Source: Dethiothermospora halolimnae
GTDB lineage: Bacteria; Bacillota; Clostridia; Tissierellales; VENL01
NCBI RefSeq assembly: GCF_037577855.1
Contig: NZ_JBAKFX010000081.1
Span: 1 to 11,625, forward strand
Direction of reading: 5' to 3'
DNA length: 11,625 bases
Shown here piece after piece: positions 1-6,305 of this stretch. Numbering within the stretch: the first letter of the stretch is position 1; each line of letters starts with the position of its first letter. Below the pieces are notes generated by a model. The model made no database searches, had not been told where the DNA came from, and saw only the letters and a list, made by a program, of their open reading frames with translations. Both the position numbers and the translations under genes were made by a program.

Positions 1-52
1 CAACTATTTGCTTCTTAAATTCTTTAGTATACCTTTTACCTTTATTAGACAT
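1..52 (-). CDS. IS3-type transposase OrfA, N-terminal 17 codons only (runs off the window)
   Basis: The minus strand opens with ATG at 52-50 behind a GGAGG ribosome binding site six bases upstream. It encodes MSNKGKRYTKEFKKQIV before the window ends. The Y-T-K-E-F-K-K-Q-I-V start is typical of the helix-turn-helix OrfA protein of IS3/IS150/IS911-type insertion sequences, which binds the element's ends and is normally joined to OrfB by a programmed frameshift. Only 17 residues are visible, so the family call rests on that short match and on the repeated upstream region (see the inverted repeat). The element points left, out of the window, and may be complete there. Confidence 0.6.
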   Translation of the reverse strand, partial: MSNKGKRYTKEFKKQIV

Positions 53-127
53 GATAATCCTCCAATTCAATTTTATTTATTATATCATGTCCGAGTTTTC
101 ACTGTCTAATTAAGTATAACCTATCCA
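41..127 (-). repeat. Left arm of a perfect 87-bp inverted repeat (IS left end)
   Basis: Bases 41-127 are the exact reverse complement of 761-847. The arm holds the ribosome binding site and first four codons of the transposase, plus the block TTAGACAGTGAAAACTCGGA read on the minus strand, which is probably terminal sequence. The repeat stops at 127, where the minus strand reads TGGATAGG. Full identity over 87 bp points to two recent copies of one insertion sequence facing away from each other. Confidence 0.85.
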
Positions 128-195
128 ACTTATTGAGTTCCTCGATAGAAGTAAAGTCTCTCCAATTGATTACATTCATCCATTTAATCGTATTT
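128..195 (-). pseudogene. Possible coding remnant flanking the left IS end, unrecognised
   Basis: On the minus strand one frame reads about 22 residues, ending N-W-R-D-F-T-S-I-E-E-L-N-K-L-D-R-L-Y, straight into the inverted repeat, where it stops at TGA. Its charged, helical look resembles real protein, but it has no start codon or ribosome binding site and an upstream in-frame TAA closes it. It may be the edge of a gene broken by the insertion sequence, or chance. I do not recognise it. Confidence 0.2.
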
Positions 196-239
196 TAAAA
201 ATAGGATGTTCAACTTCTGTTTGAATTTAAGACAAAATT

Positions 240-268
240 TTGTTATCATTTAGTCACTAATTTAATTT
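240..268 (+). promoter_or_regulatory. Weak candidate promoter for the small membrane-protein gene
   Basis: TTGTTA (240-245) and TAATTT (263-268) are separated by 17 bases, ahead of the gene that starts at 290. The -35 is fair and the -10 poor (3 of 6). A perfect 12-bp palindrome, ACAAAATTTTGT (232-243), overlaps the -35 and could be an operator. In sequence this AT-rich, chance matches are common. Confidence 0.25.
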
Positions 269-289
269 TTAAAAAGGGAGCTGACCAGT

Positions 290-508
290 TTGTTCAAAAA
301 AATTTTTAAATTTCTAAACACACACACATCTAATAATATAATATTGCATGGTATTTCTATAGGGGTGTGCTTTGTAATAGGAGTCTTTGCAGCAGATATA
401 ATATCTAGTTTATTAACTAATGATAATTTACACTTAAGTATTTTCAAAGCATTAGGTGGTTTTGTAGGTGGTTTTTTAAGTGGTGTAGTTTTTAAATCAC
501 TAGACTAA
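290..508 (+). CDS. Small two-helix membrane protein, TTG start, function unknown
   Basis: This is a 72-residue protein and the only convincing plus-strand gene in the window. The start is TTG at 290-292, supported by AAAGGGAG at 273-280 with nine bases of spacing. The N-terminus (MFKKIFKFLN) is basic and amphipathic. Two hydrophobic segments follow, at about residues 17-41 and 49-68. The second carries a glycine zipper (G57, G61, G65 at four-residue steps), a pattern that often packs membrane helices together. I recognise no family. It lies between two divergent insertion-sequence ends, so it may be cargo or a bystander. Small holin-like, toxin-like or transporter-accessory proteins can look like this, but nothing here decides between them. 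The reading frame and ribosome binding site are clear; expression and function are not. Confidence 0.55.
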   Translation: MFKKIFKFLNTHTSNNIILHGISIGVCFVIGVFAADIISSLLTNDNLHLSIFKALGGFVGGFLSGVVFKSLD

Positions 509-591
509 AGACGTTCCTAATCAACCTATTACTATATCTAACACTTTCAATACTATATAGCCAATCTCAAAAGCCTTTTTTCTGTAACTTT

Positions 592-629
592 TCAAAAAAT
601 AAAAAAAACCAGGAAGTTTAATCCCTGGC
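592..629 (-). terminator. Rho-independent terminator of the SLH-like remnant
   Basis: On the minus strand CCAGGGA and TTCCTGG form a 7-bp stem (one G-T pair) around a 6-base loop, followed by a run of eight T and further T-rich sequence. The stem overlaps the stop codon of the remnant at 618-620, so the gene's native 3' end has survived. Confidence 0.75.
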
Positions 630-749
630 CATAACTTTATCTAATATTTTGCATGTTAATGCAAACACCTCACCTCTAGTTATTTCATTATTATATCTCT
701 TTTTATTTATATATACATCATAATAATTAGTTAACTTATTGAAGGATAC
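618..749 (-). pseudogene. C-terminal remnant of a probable S-layer-homology (SLH) domain protein
   Basis: The minus strand encodes about 40 residues ending at TAA (618-620). They include Y-D-V-Y-I-N-K-K-R-Y-N-N and then EITRGEVFALTCKILDKVM. The I-T-R-G-E followed by a hydrophobic helix matches the last part of an SLH repeat, which anchors surface proteins to cell-wall polysaccharide. The frame has no start codon and meets the insertion-sequence end at about 750, so the gene has lost everything upstream. Its terminator is intact. The SLH call rests on one short motif; another repeat family with an ITR-E motif is possible. No other part of this gene is visible on the far side of the insertion sequence. 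Confidence 0.45.
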
Positions 750-771
750 TGGATAGGTTATGGATAGGTTA
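750..771 (+). repeat. Tandem 11-bp direct repeat at the right IS boundary
   Basis: TGGATAGGTTA occurs twice in a row (750-760 and 761-771). The left IS copy carries the unit only once. The second unit is the outer edge of the 87-bp repeat, so the extra unit marks the junction between the insertion sequence and the SLH remnant. Confidence 0.8.
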
Positions 772-847
772 TACTTAATTAGACAGTGAAAACTCGGACA
801 TGATATAATAAATAAAATTGAATTGGAGGATTATCATGTCTAATAAA
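761..847 (+). repeat. Right arm of the perfect 87-bp inverted repeat (IS left end, second copy)
   Basis: This arm is identical to the reverse complement of 41-127. It carries the same transposase upstream region, GGAGG ribosome binding site and start codon, but faces right. Identity stops at 848, six codons or fewer into the transposase. Confidence 0.85.
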
Positions 848-856
848 GATAAATAG
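836..856 (+). pseudogene. Broken IS3-type transposase start (six codons then stop)
   Basis: ATG at 836 begins MSNKDK and then stops at TAG. The sister copy at the left edge reads on from MSNKGK. Sequence after 848 no longer matches the left copy, so nearly the whole transposase has been deleted or replaced. What remains is a solo insertion-sequence end. Confidence 0.6.
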
Positions 857-1163
857 TTACGTCTTTCGATTATTATTTACTTTTTATTTATCATTTATGA
901 TGACATCAGTTTAGATTATATTCTACTTTTTATATATTTCGCTGCAGTTCATATGACATGCCCCACATCTACTCTAGTAAGCCATGGACATTTATAATAC
1001 TTTAATTTTTCTAATTGTTTTTTACTTATTTTCATATTTTCACCTCTTTTGATATAGAAAAGACAGCGACTTCTCGACTATCTTATTTATATAATTAACA
1101 ATCCAAACTTTATATTTTAAAATTTACAATATTCATTTATTGTTCCTCAAAAAACACTTTAAC
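857..1163. other. Gap between the IS remnant and the sigK terminator
   Basis: This stretch of about 300 bases holds one short minus-strand reading frame with a good ribosome binding site (949-1035) and otherwise AT-rich sequence. At 1064-1079 the plus strand reads AGACAGCGACTTCTCG, which partly resembles the IS block AGACAGTGAAAACTCG. That could be a decayed further IS end, but the match is weak. I see no RNA gene. Confidence 0.4.
949..1035 (-). CDS. Very short or degraded reading frame with a strong ribosome binding site (28 aa)
   Basis: ATG at 1035-1033 follows AAAGAGGTG (1041-1049) with good spacing. It encodes 28 residues: MKISKKQLEKLKYYKCPWL, then TRVDVGHVI, then TGA. After the TGA the same frame continues T-A-A-K-Y-I-K-S-R-I and stops at TAA. 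The ribosome binding site is as good as those of the housekeeping genes, so something is or was translated here. Either it is a tiny peptide or the start of a gene broken by the TGA and by the nearby IS event. I recognise no family. Confidence 0.35.
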   Translation of the reverse strand: MKISKKQLEKLKYYKCPWLTRVDVGHVI

Positions 1164-1209
1164 AAAAGACTATATTCCAATGACTTTAGTCATTGGAATA
1201 TAGTCTTTT
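1164..1209 (-). terminator. sigK: Strong hairpin terminator after sigK
   Basis: A perfect 21-bp stem (1164-1184 with 1189-1209) closes a 4-base loop, directly beyond the sigK stop at 1211-1213. T-runs flank it on both strands, so it can end transcription from either side and separates sigK from the IS region. Confidence 0.85.
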
Positions 1210-1210
1210 T

Positions 1211-1915
1211 TCAACTACTAATCCCCAAAGCCTTATTTAACTTTTTAACCGCCCTTTTTTCTATTCTGGACACATAAGATCGGGAAATACCCAATTGCTT
1301 CGCTATTTCCCTCTGGGTTTTGCACCCTTCTCTAGTTAATCCATATCTTAATATTATAATAGTCTTTTCCCTGTCCTTGAGTACTTTATTTATCTTTTTA
1401 TATAGTTTTTTTACTTGAATCTTTAGGTCTACTTCATCAATAACCTCATCAGCATCTGTACCTAGTATATCGATTAAAGATATTTCATTACCTTCTTTAT
1501 CAACTCCTATTGGGTCTTGTAGTGATATTTCAGAACGGGTCTTTTTATTAGACCGTATTGTCATTAATATTTCATTATCTATACACCTTGCCGCATATGT
1601 TGCTAATCTTGTTCCCTTATTTCTATCAAAGGTAGATATGGCTTTAATCAGTCCTATTGTTCCAATAGATATTAAATCATCTGGATCCCTTCCAATATTG
1701 TGGTATTTCTTTACTATATGAGCCACAAGTCTCAGATTTCTTTCGATTAAAATATTTTTTGCATTTTCATCCCCCTGCTCATACATAATAAGGTACTTTT
1801 CTTCATCTTCTTTAGATAATGGTTGAGGAAATGAACTGTTATTAGAAATATACCCTAAAAATAAAAAAGCTGGTTTAAATAAAGTTAGCAGACATGAAAG
1901 TAGTCCGGGGAACAT
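1211..1915 (-). CDS. sigK: RNA polymerase sporulation sigma factor sigma-K (pro-sigma-K)
   Basis: Sigma-K drives the last stage of mother-cell gene expression during sporulation (coat and cortex maturation, mother-cell lysis). The protein has 234 residues. Residues 1-21 are a hydrophobic pro-sequence (MFPGLLSCLL...). Y22-ISNNSSFPQPLS matches the start of mature B. subtilis sigma-K, so processing is expected after about residue 21. NLRLVAHIVKK (60-70), DLISIGTIGLIKAI (80-93) and TYAARCIDNEIL (106-117) are region 2, and DPIGVDKEGNEISLID (134-149) is characteristic of sigma-E/K. TQREIAKQLGISRSYVSRIEK (200-220) is the region 4 helix-turn-helix. I chose ATG 1915 because GGAGGTG (1925-1931) lies nine bases upstream; the longer frame from 1948 would place that site inside the gene. 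The gene is intact, with no skin-type interruption. Confidence 0.93.
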   Translation of the reverse strand: MFPGLLSCLLTLFKPAFLFLGYISNNSSFPQPLSKEDEEKYLIMYEQGDENAKNILIERNLRLVAHIVKKYHNIGRDPDDLISIGTIGLIKAISTFDRNKGTRLATYAARCIDNEILMTIRSNKKTRSEISLQDPIGVDKEGNEISLIDILGTDADEVIDEVDLKIQVKKLYKKINKVLKDREKTIIILRYGLTREGCKTQREIAKQLGISRSYVSRIEKRAVKKLNKALGISS

Positions 1916-1953
1916 AAGAGAATACACCTCCATTTTATTATAGGTCATATTTA

Positions 1954-1983
1954 ATTATATGAACTACAATATGGAAGTGTGCT
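1954..1983 (-). promoter_or_regulatory. sigK: Candidate sigma-E promoter for sigK
   Basis: On the minus strand CATATAAT (1954-1961) matches 7 of 8 bases of the sigma-E -10 consensus CATACAAT and would start transcription about 15-20 bases ahead of the ribosome binding site. The expected -35 region (about 1976-1983) is only a weak match. Sigma-E control of sigK is established in other spore formers. The -35 is the doubtful part. Confidence 0.4.
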
Positions 1984-1997
1984 AGTACATGGGAAAT

Positions 1998-3671
1998 TTA
2001 TTTTTTTAGTTTATATATTTCTTTAACAATATTTTCAAATACTAATCCAGCAGAGTGTCCACCGGAACCACCGTTTTCTATAATGACTACGATGGCATAT
2101 TTAGGTTGACTTTTAGGATAGTATCCACCAAACCATCCATGCTTTATGTCTGAGTAATCATCCTTTTCTGCGGTTCCCGTTTTTCCAGCTGCTCCCCCAA
2201 TACCATCTAAGTCGAAATGATTTGCTGTTCCTATATCAACTACCTGCTTCATAAAATTTTTAACTATAGTACAAGCATCAGAAGACAGAACCTGTTTTTC
2301 TCCATATTTTTTTAAGTCTTTAATTTTATAGCCATTATCACCTACAATACTATCTAATATGTTTAGATTTTTTTCTATACCATTATTAGCTACTATAGTC
2401 ATCATATTTGCCACCTGGATTGGAGTTACATAGACATCCCCTTGACCTATGGATATATTCCCAACTGCTGCACCTAACAGTCTATCTCCCTTAGGCATCA
2501 TACCCTTTACTTGATTAAAATCTCCTATTTTTATTTTATTATTAAAACCTATTTTTTCTGCTGTTTCTATTATTTTTTTTCCTCCCAATCTCTTTCCCAA
2601 TTCAATAAATACGGAATTACAAGAGTAAGCAAAGGCCTCTTCTAAATTTATCTTTCCATGACCACCCCTAAGATGACATGCAAATGATACTCCATTTACT
2701 TCTTCACTACCATTACAATAAAATTCTTCATCCAATGAAACTTCATTATTTTCTAATGCAGATAATAAAACCACTATTTTAAAGATAGAACCGGGATGAT
2801 AATGGTATTCTAATACTCTATTTTGAAACTCGCCGTTTTCAGCTTTCTTTATCTTTCCATTACCATTTTCTATAAAATATTGTCCTATATTATTTTGGTC
2901 AAATTTTGGCCTACTTGCCATAGCTAATATGTCTCCACTTTCGACATCGACTACTATAGCTCCTCCATCTTTCCCATAATCACCCAGTGCCTTTTCTGTT
3001 ACTTTTTGTATTTCATAGTCAATAGTCAGTTTTATATTGTTTTTTCCCTTGTTATTATTTCTTTCTTCAAACCCTATGCCCGGTATTATTCTCTTTTTTC
3101 CATCTACTGCGACGGATATAGTCTTTTTACTTTCATTTTCTAATACATCATTATAGATTTTTTCTAATCCTGCTACCCCACTTTTATCTGATTTATTTAT
3201 ATAACCTACTAGGTGACATAGTATATTATTATATCTAGGTCCCTCTTCATATTTATATATACCCTCTAATTCATTTATCTTTTTATCATAGTTTTCTTTT
3301 AAAGGTAACTTAACTATACTTTTGGATGATTCAAATAATTCCATAACTTCACCTTTCTCCATATCTACATTGTCACTAATTATATCAATTGCCTTATTAA
3401 CATTTAATAGACTCTTATGTACCAGTATATATGGATTTTTATTTCTATTAGTAATGGATATACCATTTCTATCTAATATATCTCCCCTTTCCTCTAATTT
3501 TTCAACTGTTTTATAGTGCTGCCTTGCCACTGAACCTGAGTATTGTTCGTTTTTAAAAAATTGTATCCAAAATAATCTTAGGGTTAATAATATAAAGGCT
3601 ACTAAAAAGCATATAAAAGTAAATTTAGTTCTTCCAACTATTTTTCTACTATCTTCTTTATCTTTTCTCAT
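1998..3671 (-). CDS. Class B penicillin-binding protein (PbpI/SpoVD-like transpeptidase)
   Basis: This 557-residue D,D-transpeptidase cross-links peptidoglycan outside the membrane. A basic N-terminus and one membrane helix (about 15-36) are followed by the dimerisation domain with RGDILDRNG (62-70) and then the transpeptidase domain. The catalytic motifs are all present: S295-I-F-K298, S350-C-N352 and K497-T-G-T500. There are no C-terminal PASTA repeats, unlike SpoVD. ATG 3671 follows TGGAGG with seven bases of spacing. The position downstream of udk matches B. subtilis yrrR (pbpI), a sporulation-linked class B PBP, and the next gene here is sigK. I therefore infer a PbpI-like or sporulation role, but a vegetative PBP2 is possible. 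It probably shares a transcript with udk, 61 bases upstream, with no terminator between. Confidence 0.88.
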   Translation of the reverse strand: MRKDKEDSRKIVGRTKFTFICFLVAFILLTLRLFWIQFFKNEQYSGSVARQHYKTVEKLEERGDILDRNGISITNRNKNPYILVHKSLLNVNKAIDIISDNVDMEKGEVMELFESSKSIVKLPLKENYDKKINELEGIYKYEEGPRYNNILCHLVGYINKSDKSGVAGLEKIYNDVLENESKKTISVAVDGKKRIIPGIGFEERNNNKGKNNIKLTIDYEIQKVTEKALGDYGKDGGAIVVDVESGDILAMASRPKFDQNNIGQYFIENGNGKIKKAENGEFQNRVLEYHYHPGSIFKIVVLLSALENNEVSLDEEFYCNGSEEVNGVSFACHLRGGHGKINLEEAFAYSCNSVFIELGKRLGGKKIIETAEKIGFNNKIKIGDFNQVKGMMPKGDRLLGAAVGNISIGQGDVYVTPIQVANMMTIVANNGIEKNLNILDSIVGDNGYKIKDLKKYGEKQVLSSDACTIVKNFMKQVVDIGTANHFDLDGIGGAAGKTGTAEKDDYSDIKHGWFGGYYPKSQPKYAIVVIIENGGSGGHSAGLVFENIVKEIYKLKK

Positions 3672-3732
3672 AAAAAAACCTCCATTTAAGTCATTATTAT
3701 AATTATTAACAACTTTAAACAGAGGTATAATA

Positions 3733-4374
3733 TTATTTATTTAATCTTTGGGATATTATTGATTTAATTTTTGTTACCATAAGATCTATTGCCACTTTAT
3801 TATATCCACCTTCTGGTATAATAATATCTGCATACTTTTTACTAGGCTCAATAAACTGCATATGTGCTGGTCTAACAGTGGAAAAATATTGTTCTATTAC
3901 AGATTCTAGTGTTCTGCCCCTTTCATTTATGTCCCTAAGTATTCTTCTAACGATTCTAACATCGGCATCGGTATCAACAAATATTTTAATATCTAATAAA
4001 TTTCTTATTTTTTCATCATTTAATATTAGTATTCCTTCAACTATAATAATATCTTCAGGATTAACTTTTATAGTTTCTTTTTTCCGAGTATGGTTTTCAA
4101 AGTCATAAATTGGTTTCTCTATAGTCTTTCCCTCAATTAAATCATTAACCTGAGAAACTAATAGGTCGTTATCAAAGGCTAAAGGATGGTCATAATTAGT
4201 TTTTACCCGTTCTTTAAAGGTTAAATGACCTTGATCTTTATAGTAGGAATCCTGTTCTATCATAACTATATTTTCTTCATTGAGTTCACTAAAAATCTCT
4301 TTAGATACTGTGCTCTTCCCAGACCCAGTCCCCCCTGTTATTCCAATCACTATAGGTCTATTCAAGTTTATCAT
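3733..4374 (-). CDS. udk: Uridine kinase
   Basis: This enzyme phosphorylates uridine and cytidine to UMP and CMP with ATP or GTP in pyrimidine salvage, in the cytoplasm. The 213 residues match the family length of about 210. The P-loop is GGTGSGKST (14-22). EQDSYYKD, NYDHPLAFD, VEGILIL and the arginine-rich lid RRILRDINERGRT follow in the usual order. ATG 4374 overlaps the preceding stop as ATGA, which suggests translational coupling to trhP. AAAGGA lies one base before that ATG but nine bases before an in-frame TTG at 4365, so TTG could be the main start, shortening the protein by three residues. Synteny with trhP and the PBP matches B. subtilis, where greA lies after udk; greA is absent here. 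Confidence 0.95.
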   Translation of the reverse strand: MINLNRPIVIGITGGTGSGKSTVSKEIFSELNEENIVMIEQDSYYKDQGHLTFKERVKTNYDHPLAFDNDLLVSQVNDLIEGKTIEKPIYDFENHTRKKETIKVNPEDIIIVEGILILNDEKIRNLLDIKIFVDTDADVRIVRRILRDINERGRTLESVIEQYFSTVRPAHMQFIEPSKKYADIIIPEGGYNKVAIDLMVTKIKSIISQRLNK

Positions 4375-5600
4375 TCCTTTCTAGGCTTTCTTATCATGTC
4401 AAAAGATTCTACTGGTTTTTCTACTTTAATATATATCTTCTGTTGTGGATGGGGTGCTACATCAATTTCCTCTTTATTATGATCCCACATTTGTTTAATT
4501 GTCTGTACAAAGTGTTCTTTTTGGGGACCGAAAAATTCAACTTCATCTCCTACAAAAATCCTATTTCTTTGTTCTACCTTAGCTATTTTGTTCTCTTTAT
4601 CATAATCAAGGACTAATCCAACAAAGTCATAGTTTCTTATATAGGAACTACTTTCATATAATTGATCTTCATCCGATGGTTTATCAAAATAAAATCCAGT
4701 GGTAAAATCCCTGTGACTTGCTTTTTTAATTTCTTTTAACCATTCATTATTATAAACATAATTCTCCGGATCTGCAAGGTAATTATCTAAGGCCATTCTA
4801 TATGCCCTTACTATTGTTGCCACATAATAGGGACTCTTCATTCTACCTTCTATTTTTAAACTTTTAATACCGGAATTTATTAGTTCAGGTATATGTTCAA
4901 TCATACATAAATCCTTAGAATTAAAAATAAAGGTACCCCTTTCATTTTCATATACAGGATAATATTCTCCTGGACGACTTTCCTCCATAAGATGATATTT
5001 CCATCTACAGGATTGGGCACATTCTCCCCTATTGGCATCTCTATTTACCATATAATTGCTTAATAAACATCTACCAGAATAGGAAATACACATAGCTCCA
5101 TGGACAAAGGCCTCCACATCTAAATCATCTGGGGTTTTATTTACAAATTCTGCTATCTCTCTTAATGATAATTCTCTTGCCACTATAATTCTTTTTATTC
5201 CTTGCTTATGCCAAAAGTTAGCTGTGGCATAATTGGTAGTATTTGCTTGGGTACTTAAATGTATTTCCATATTAGGAGCTACATCTCTCACTATACTTAC
5301 TACTCCAGGGTCAGATACTATAACAGCATCAATCCCCATATTATCTAGTTCTTTAACATACTCTGGTAGTCCTTCCAGATCTTCATTGTGGGGTATTATG
5401 TTTAATGTAACATAAACTTTCTTATTTCTATCATGGGCAAATTTTAACCCTTCTTCTATCTGTTCCATAGTAAAATTTTTAGCAGCTGCCCTTAGGCCAA
5501 AGGCTTCCCCTCCTAAATAAACTGCATCGGCTCCATATCTTATTGCCATTTTAAGTTTTTCTAAGTTTCCTGCAGGAGCCAGTAATTCTATATTGTTCAT
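4371..5600 (-). CDS. trhP: Peptidase U32-family tRNA uridine-34 hydroxylase (TrhP/YrrO type)
   Basis: U32 proteins were first named as collagenases, but the TrhP branch makes 5-hydroxyuridine at tRNA position 34 using prephenate. The 409 residues start MNNIELLAPAGN, the typical N-terminus. The U32 signature E163-A-F-V-H-G-A-M-C-I-S-Y-S-G-R-C178 is complete. Cysteines 171, 178, 194, 198 and 232 include the set expected to bind an iron-sulfur cluster. A C-terminal domain with NRIFVGDEVEFFGP (346-359) follows. ATG 5600 was chosen over an upstream in-frame start because AAGGAGG (5610-5616) is nine bases upstream and the longer form would overlap trmR. It starts four bases after the trmR stop. B. 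subtilis has two such genes here (yrrN, yrrO); this locus has only the long one. The exact RNA substrate is inferred from the neighbours. Confidence 0.88.
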   Translation of the reverse strand: MNNIELLAPAGNLEKLKMAIRYGADAVYLGGEAFGLRAAAKNFTMEQIEEGLKFAHDRNKKVYVTLNIIPHNEDLEGLPEYVKELDNMGIDAVIVSDPGVVSIVRDVAPNMEIHLSTQANTTNYATANFWHKQGIKRIIVARELSLREIAEFVNKTPDDLDVEAFVHGAMCISYSGRCLLSNYMVNRDANRGECAQSCRWKYHLMEESRPGEYYPVYENERGTFIFNSKDLCMIEHIPELINSGIKSLKIEGRMKSPYYVATIVRAYRMALDNYLADPENYVYNNEWLKEIKKASHRDFTTGFYFDKPSDEDQLYESSSYIRNYDFVGLVLDYDKENKIAKVEQRNRIFVGDEVEFFGPQKEHFVQTIKQMWDHNKEEIDVAPHPQQKIYIKVEKPVESFDMIRKPRKE

Positions 5601-5604
5601 TATA

Positions 5605-6255
5605 TTATTCCTCCTTCTTATATGATAAGGCGACTCCATCTCCAATTGGTATAATGCTTGACTCTAACATATCATTATTGCAAATATAATCAAGATACTC
5701 CCTCATTCTTCTTACAATGGTTTTTTTTCTACGAACAACCAGTTCATCATTAGCTATCATCCCTTTAAATAAAACATTGTCTGAAATTATTATCCCTCTT
5801 GGGGATAAACTTTCAATACAATAGGGGAGAAAATCCATATATTTACTCTTAGCTGCATCAAGAAAAATAAGATCAAATTTCCCTTTTACCTTAGGTAATA
5901 CTTCCTTGGCTTCACCTTTTAATATCTTAATTTTATTCTTATAGCCATTTATATTTATATTATTTTGTGCAAGATCTATCATATCATCTCTGCGCTCTAT
6001 TGTTAATATCTCACCATCTCCATCTATTGCATTCATCATAGTAAGAGCAGAATATCCTATAGCTGTACCTATCTCTAATATTTTTTTAGGCCTTTTTATT
6101 TTTAATAATACATTCATAAATTGAGCTACTTCTGGATGTATTATTGGCACATGATTCTCTTCTGCATACTCTTCTAATTTTCTTAGAAACTCTGGACTTT
6201 CAGGTATTACTTCCCTTATATAGTCTTCGATATATTCCATATTAATATTACCCAA
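5605..6255 (-). CDS. trmR: SAM-dependent tRNA 5-hydroxyuridine O-methyltransferase (TrmR/YrrM type)
   Basis: TrmR turns 5-hydroxyuridine at tRNA position 34 into 5-methoxyuridine, the step after TrhP, the next gene. The protein has up to 216 residues. The SAM-binding motif is KILEIGTAIGYSALT (58-72). The acidic residue of motif II is in TIERRDDM (85-92), FLDAAKSKY (131-139) is the metal and catalytic region, and SDN (158-160) and IPIGDGVALSYK (202-213) close the fold. It belongs to the cation-dependent O-methyltransferase group that also holds catechol methyltransferases. The start is uncertain: TTG 6255 and ATG 6240 are both in frame and neither has a close ribosome binding site. The only good one lies 40 bases from the TTG, across a hairpin (6264-6293). 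An in-frame TAA directly precedes the TTG, so no longer form exists. Confidence 0.85.
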   Translation of the reverse strand: MGNINMEYIEDYIREVIPESPEFLRKLEEYAEENHVPIIHPEVAQFMNVLLKIKRPKKILEIGTAIGYSALTMMNAIDGDGEILTIERRDDMIDLAQNNININGYKNKIKILKGEAKEVLPKVKGKFDLIFLDAAKSKYMDFLPYCIESLSPRGIIISDNVLFKGMIANDELVVRRKKTIVRRMREYLDYICNNDMLESSIIPIGDGVALSYKKEE

Positions 6256-6263
6256 TTAAATCT

Positions 6264-6305
6264 CTGCTACTTAAAAATCATTAAAAGTAGCAGTCTCACC
6301 ACCTT
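6264..6305 (-). promoter_or_regulatory. trmR: Strong Shine-Dalgarno plus hairpin ahead of trmR
   Basis: On the minus strand AAGGTGGTGA (6296-6305) matches 9 of 10 bases of the full anti-SD complement AAGGAGGTGA. Two bases later comes a hairpin, CTGCTACTT/AAGTAGCAG (9-bp perfect stem, 12-base loop, 6264-6293), and eight bases after that the TTG start of trmR. If the hairpin folds, the effective SD-to-start distance is about ten bases. Alternatively GTG at 6303 could begin an 11-codon hydrophobic leader peptide ending at TAG (6268-6270). Confidence 0.5.

Noticed and set aside
262..447. Minus-strand 61-codon frame opposite the small membrane protein gene
   Set aside because: It has no ribosome binding site and no recognisable features; the plus-strand frame has a good site and a coherent two-helix layout.
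1061..1085. Possible third IS end (AGACAGCGACTTCTCG similar to AGACAGTGAAAACTCG)
   Set aside because: The match is partial, in direct orientation, and covers only about 16 bases.
1211..1948. Longer sigK start at 1948 (11 extra residues)
   Set aside because: The GGAGGTG site at 1925-1931 would lie inside the coding sequence, and it is ideally placed for ATG 1915, which gives a normal pro-sigma-K N-terminus.
4371..5645. Longer U32 start at 5645
   Set aside because: It would overlap the end of trmR by 41 bases and add residues with no family match; ATG 5600 has an ideal ribosome binding site and the family start MNNIELLAPAGN.
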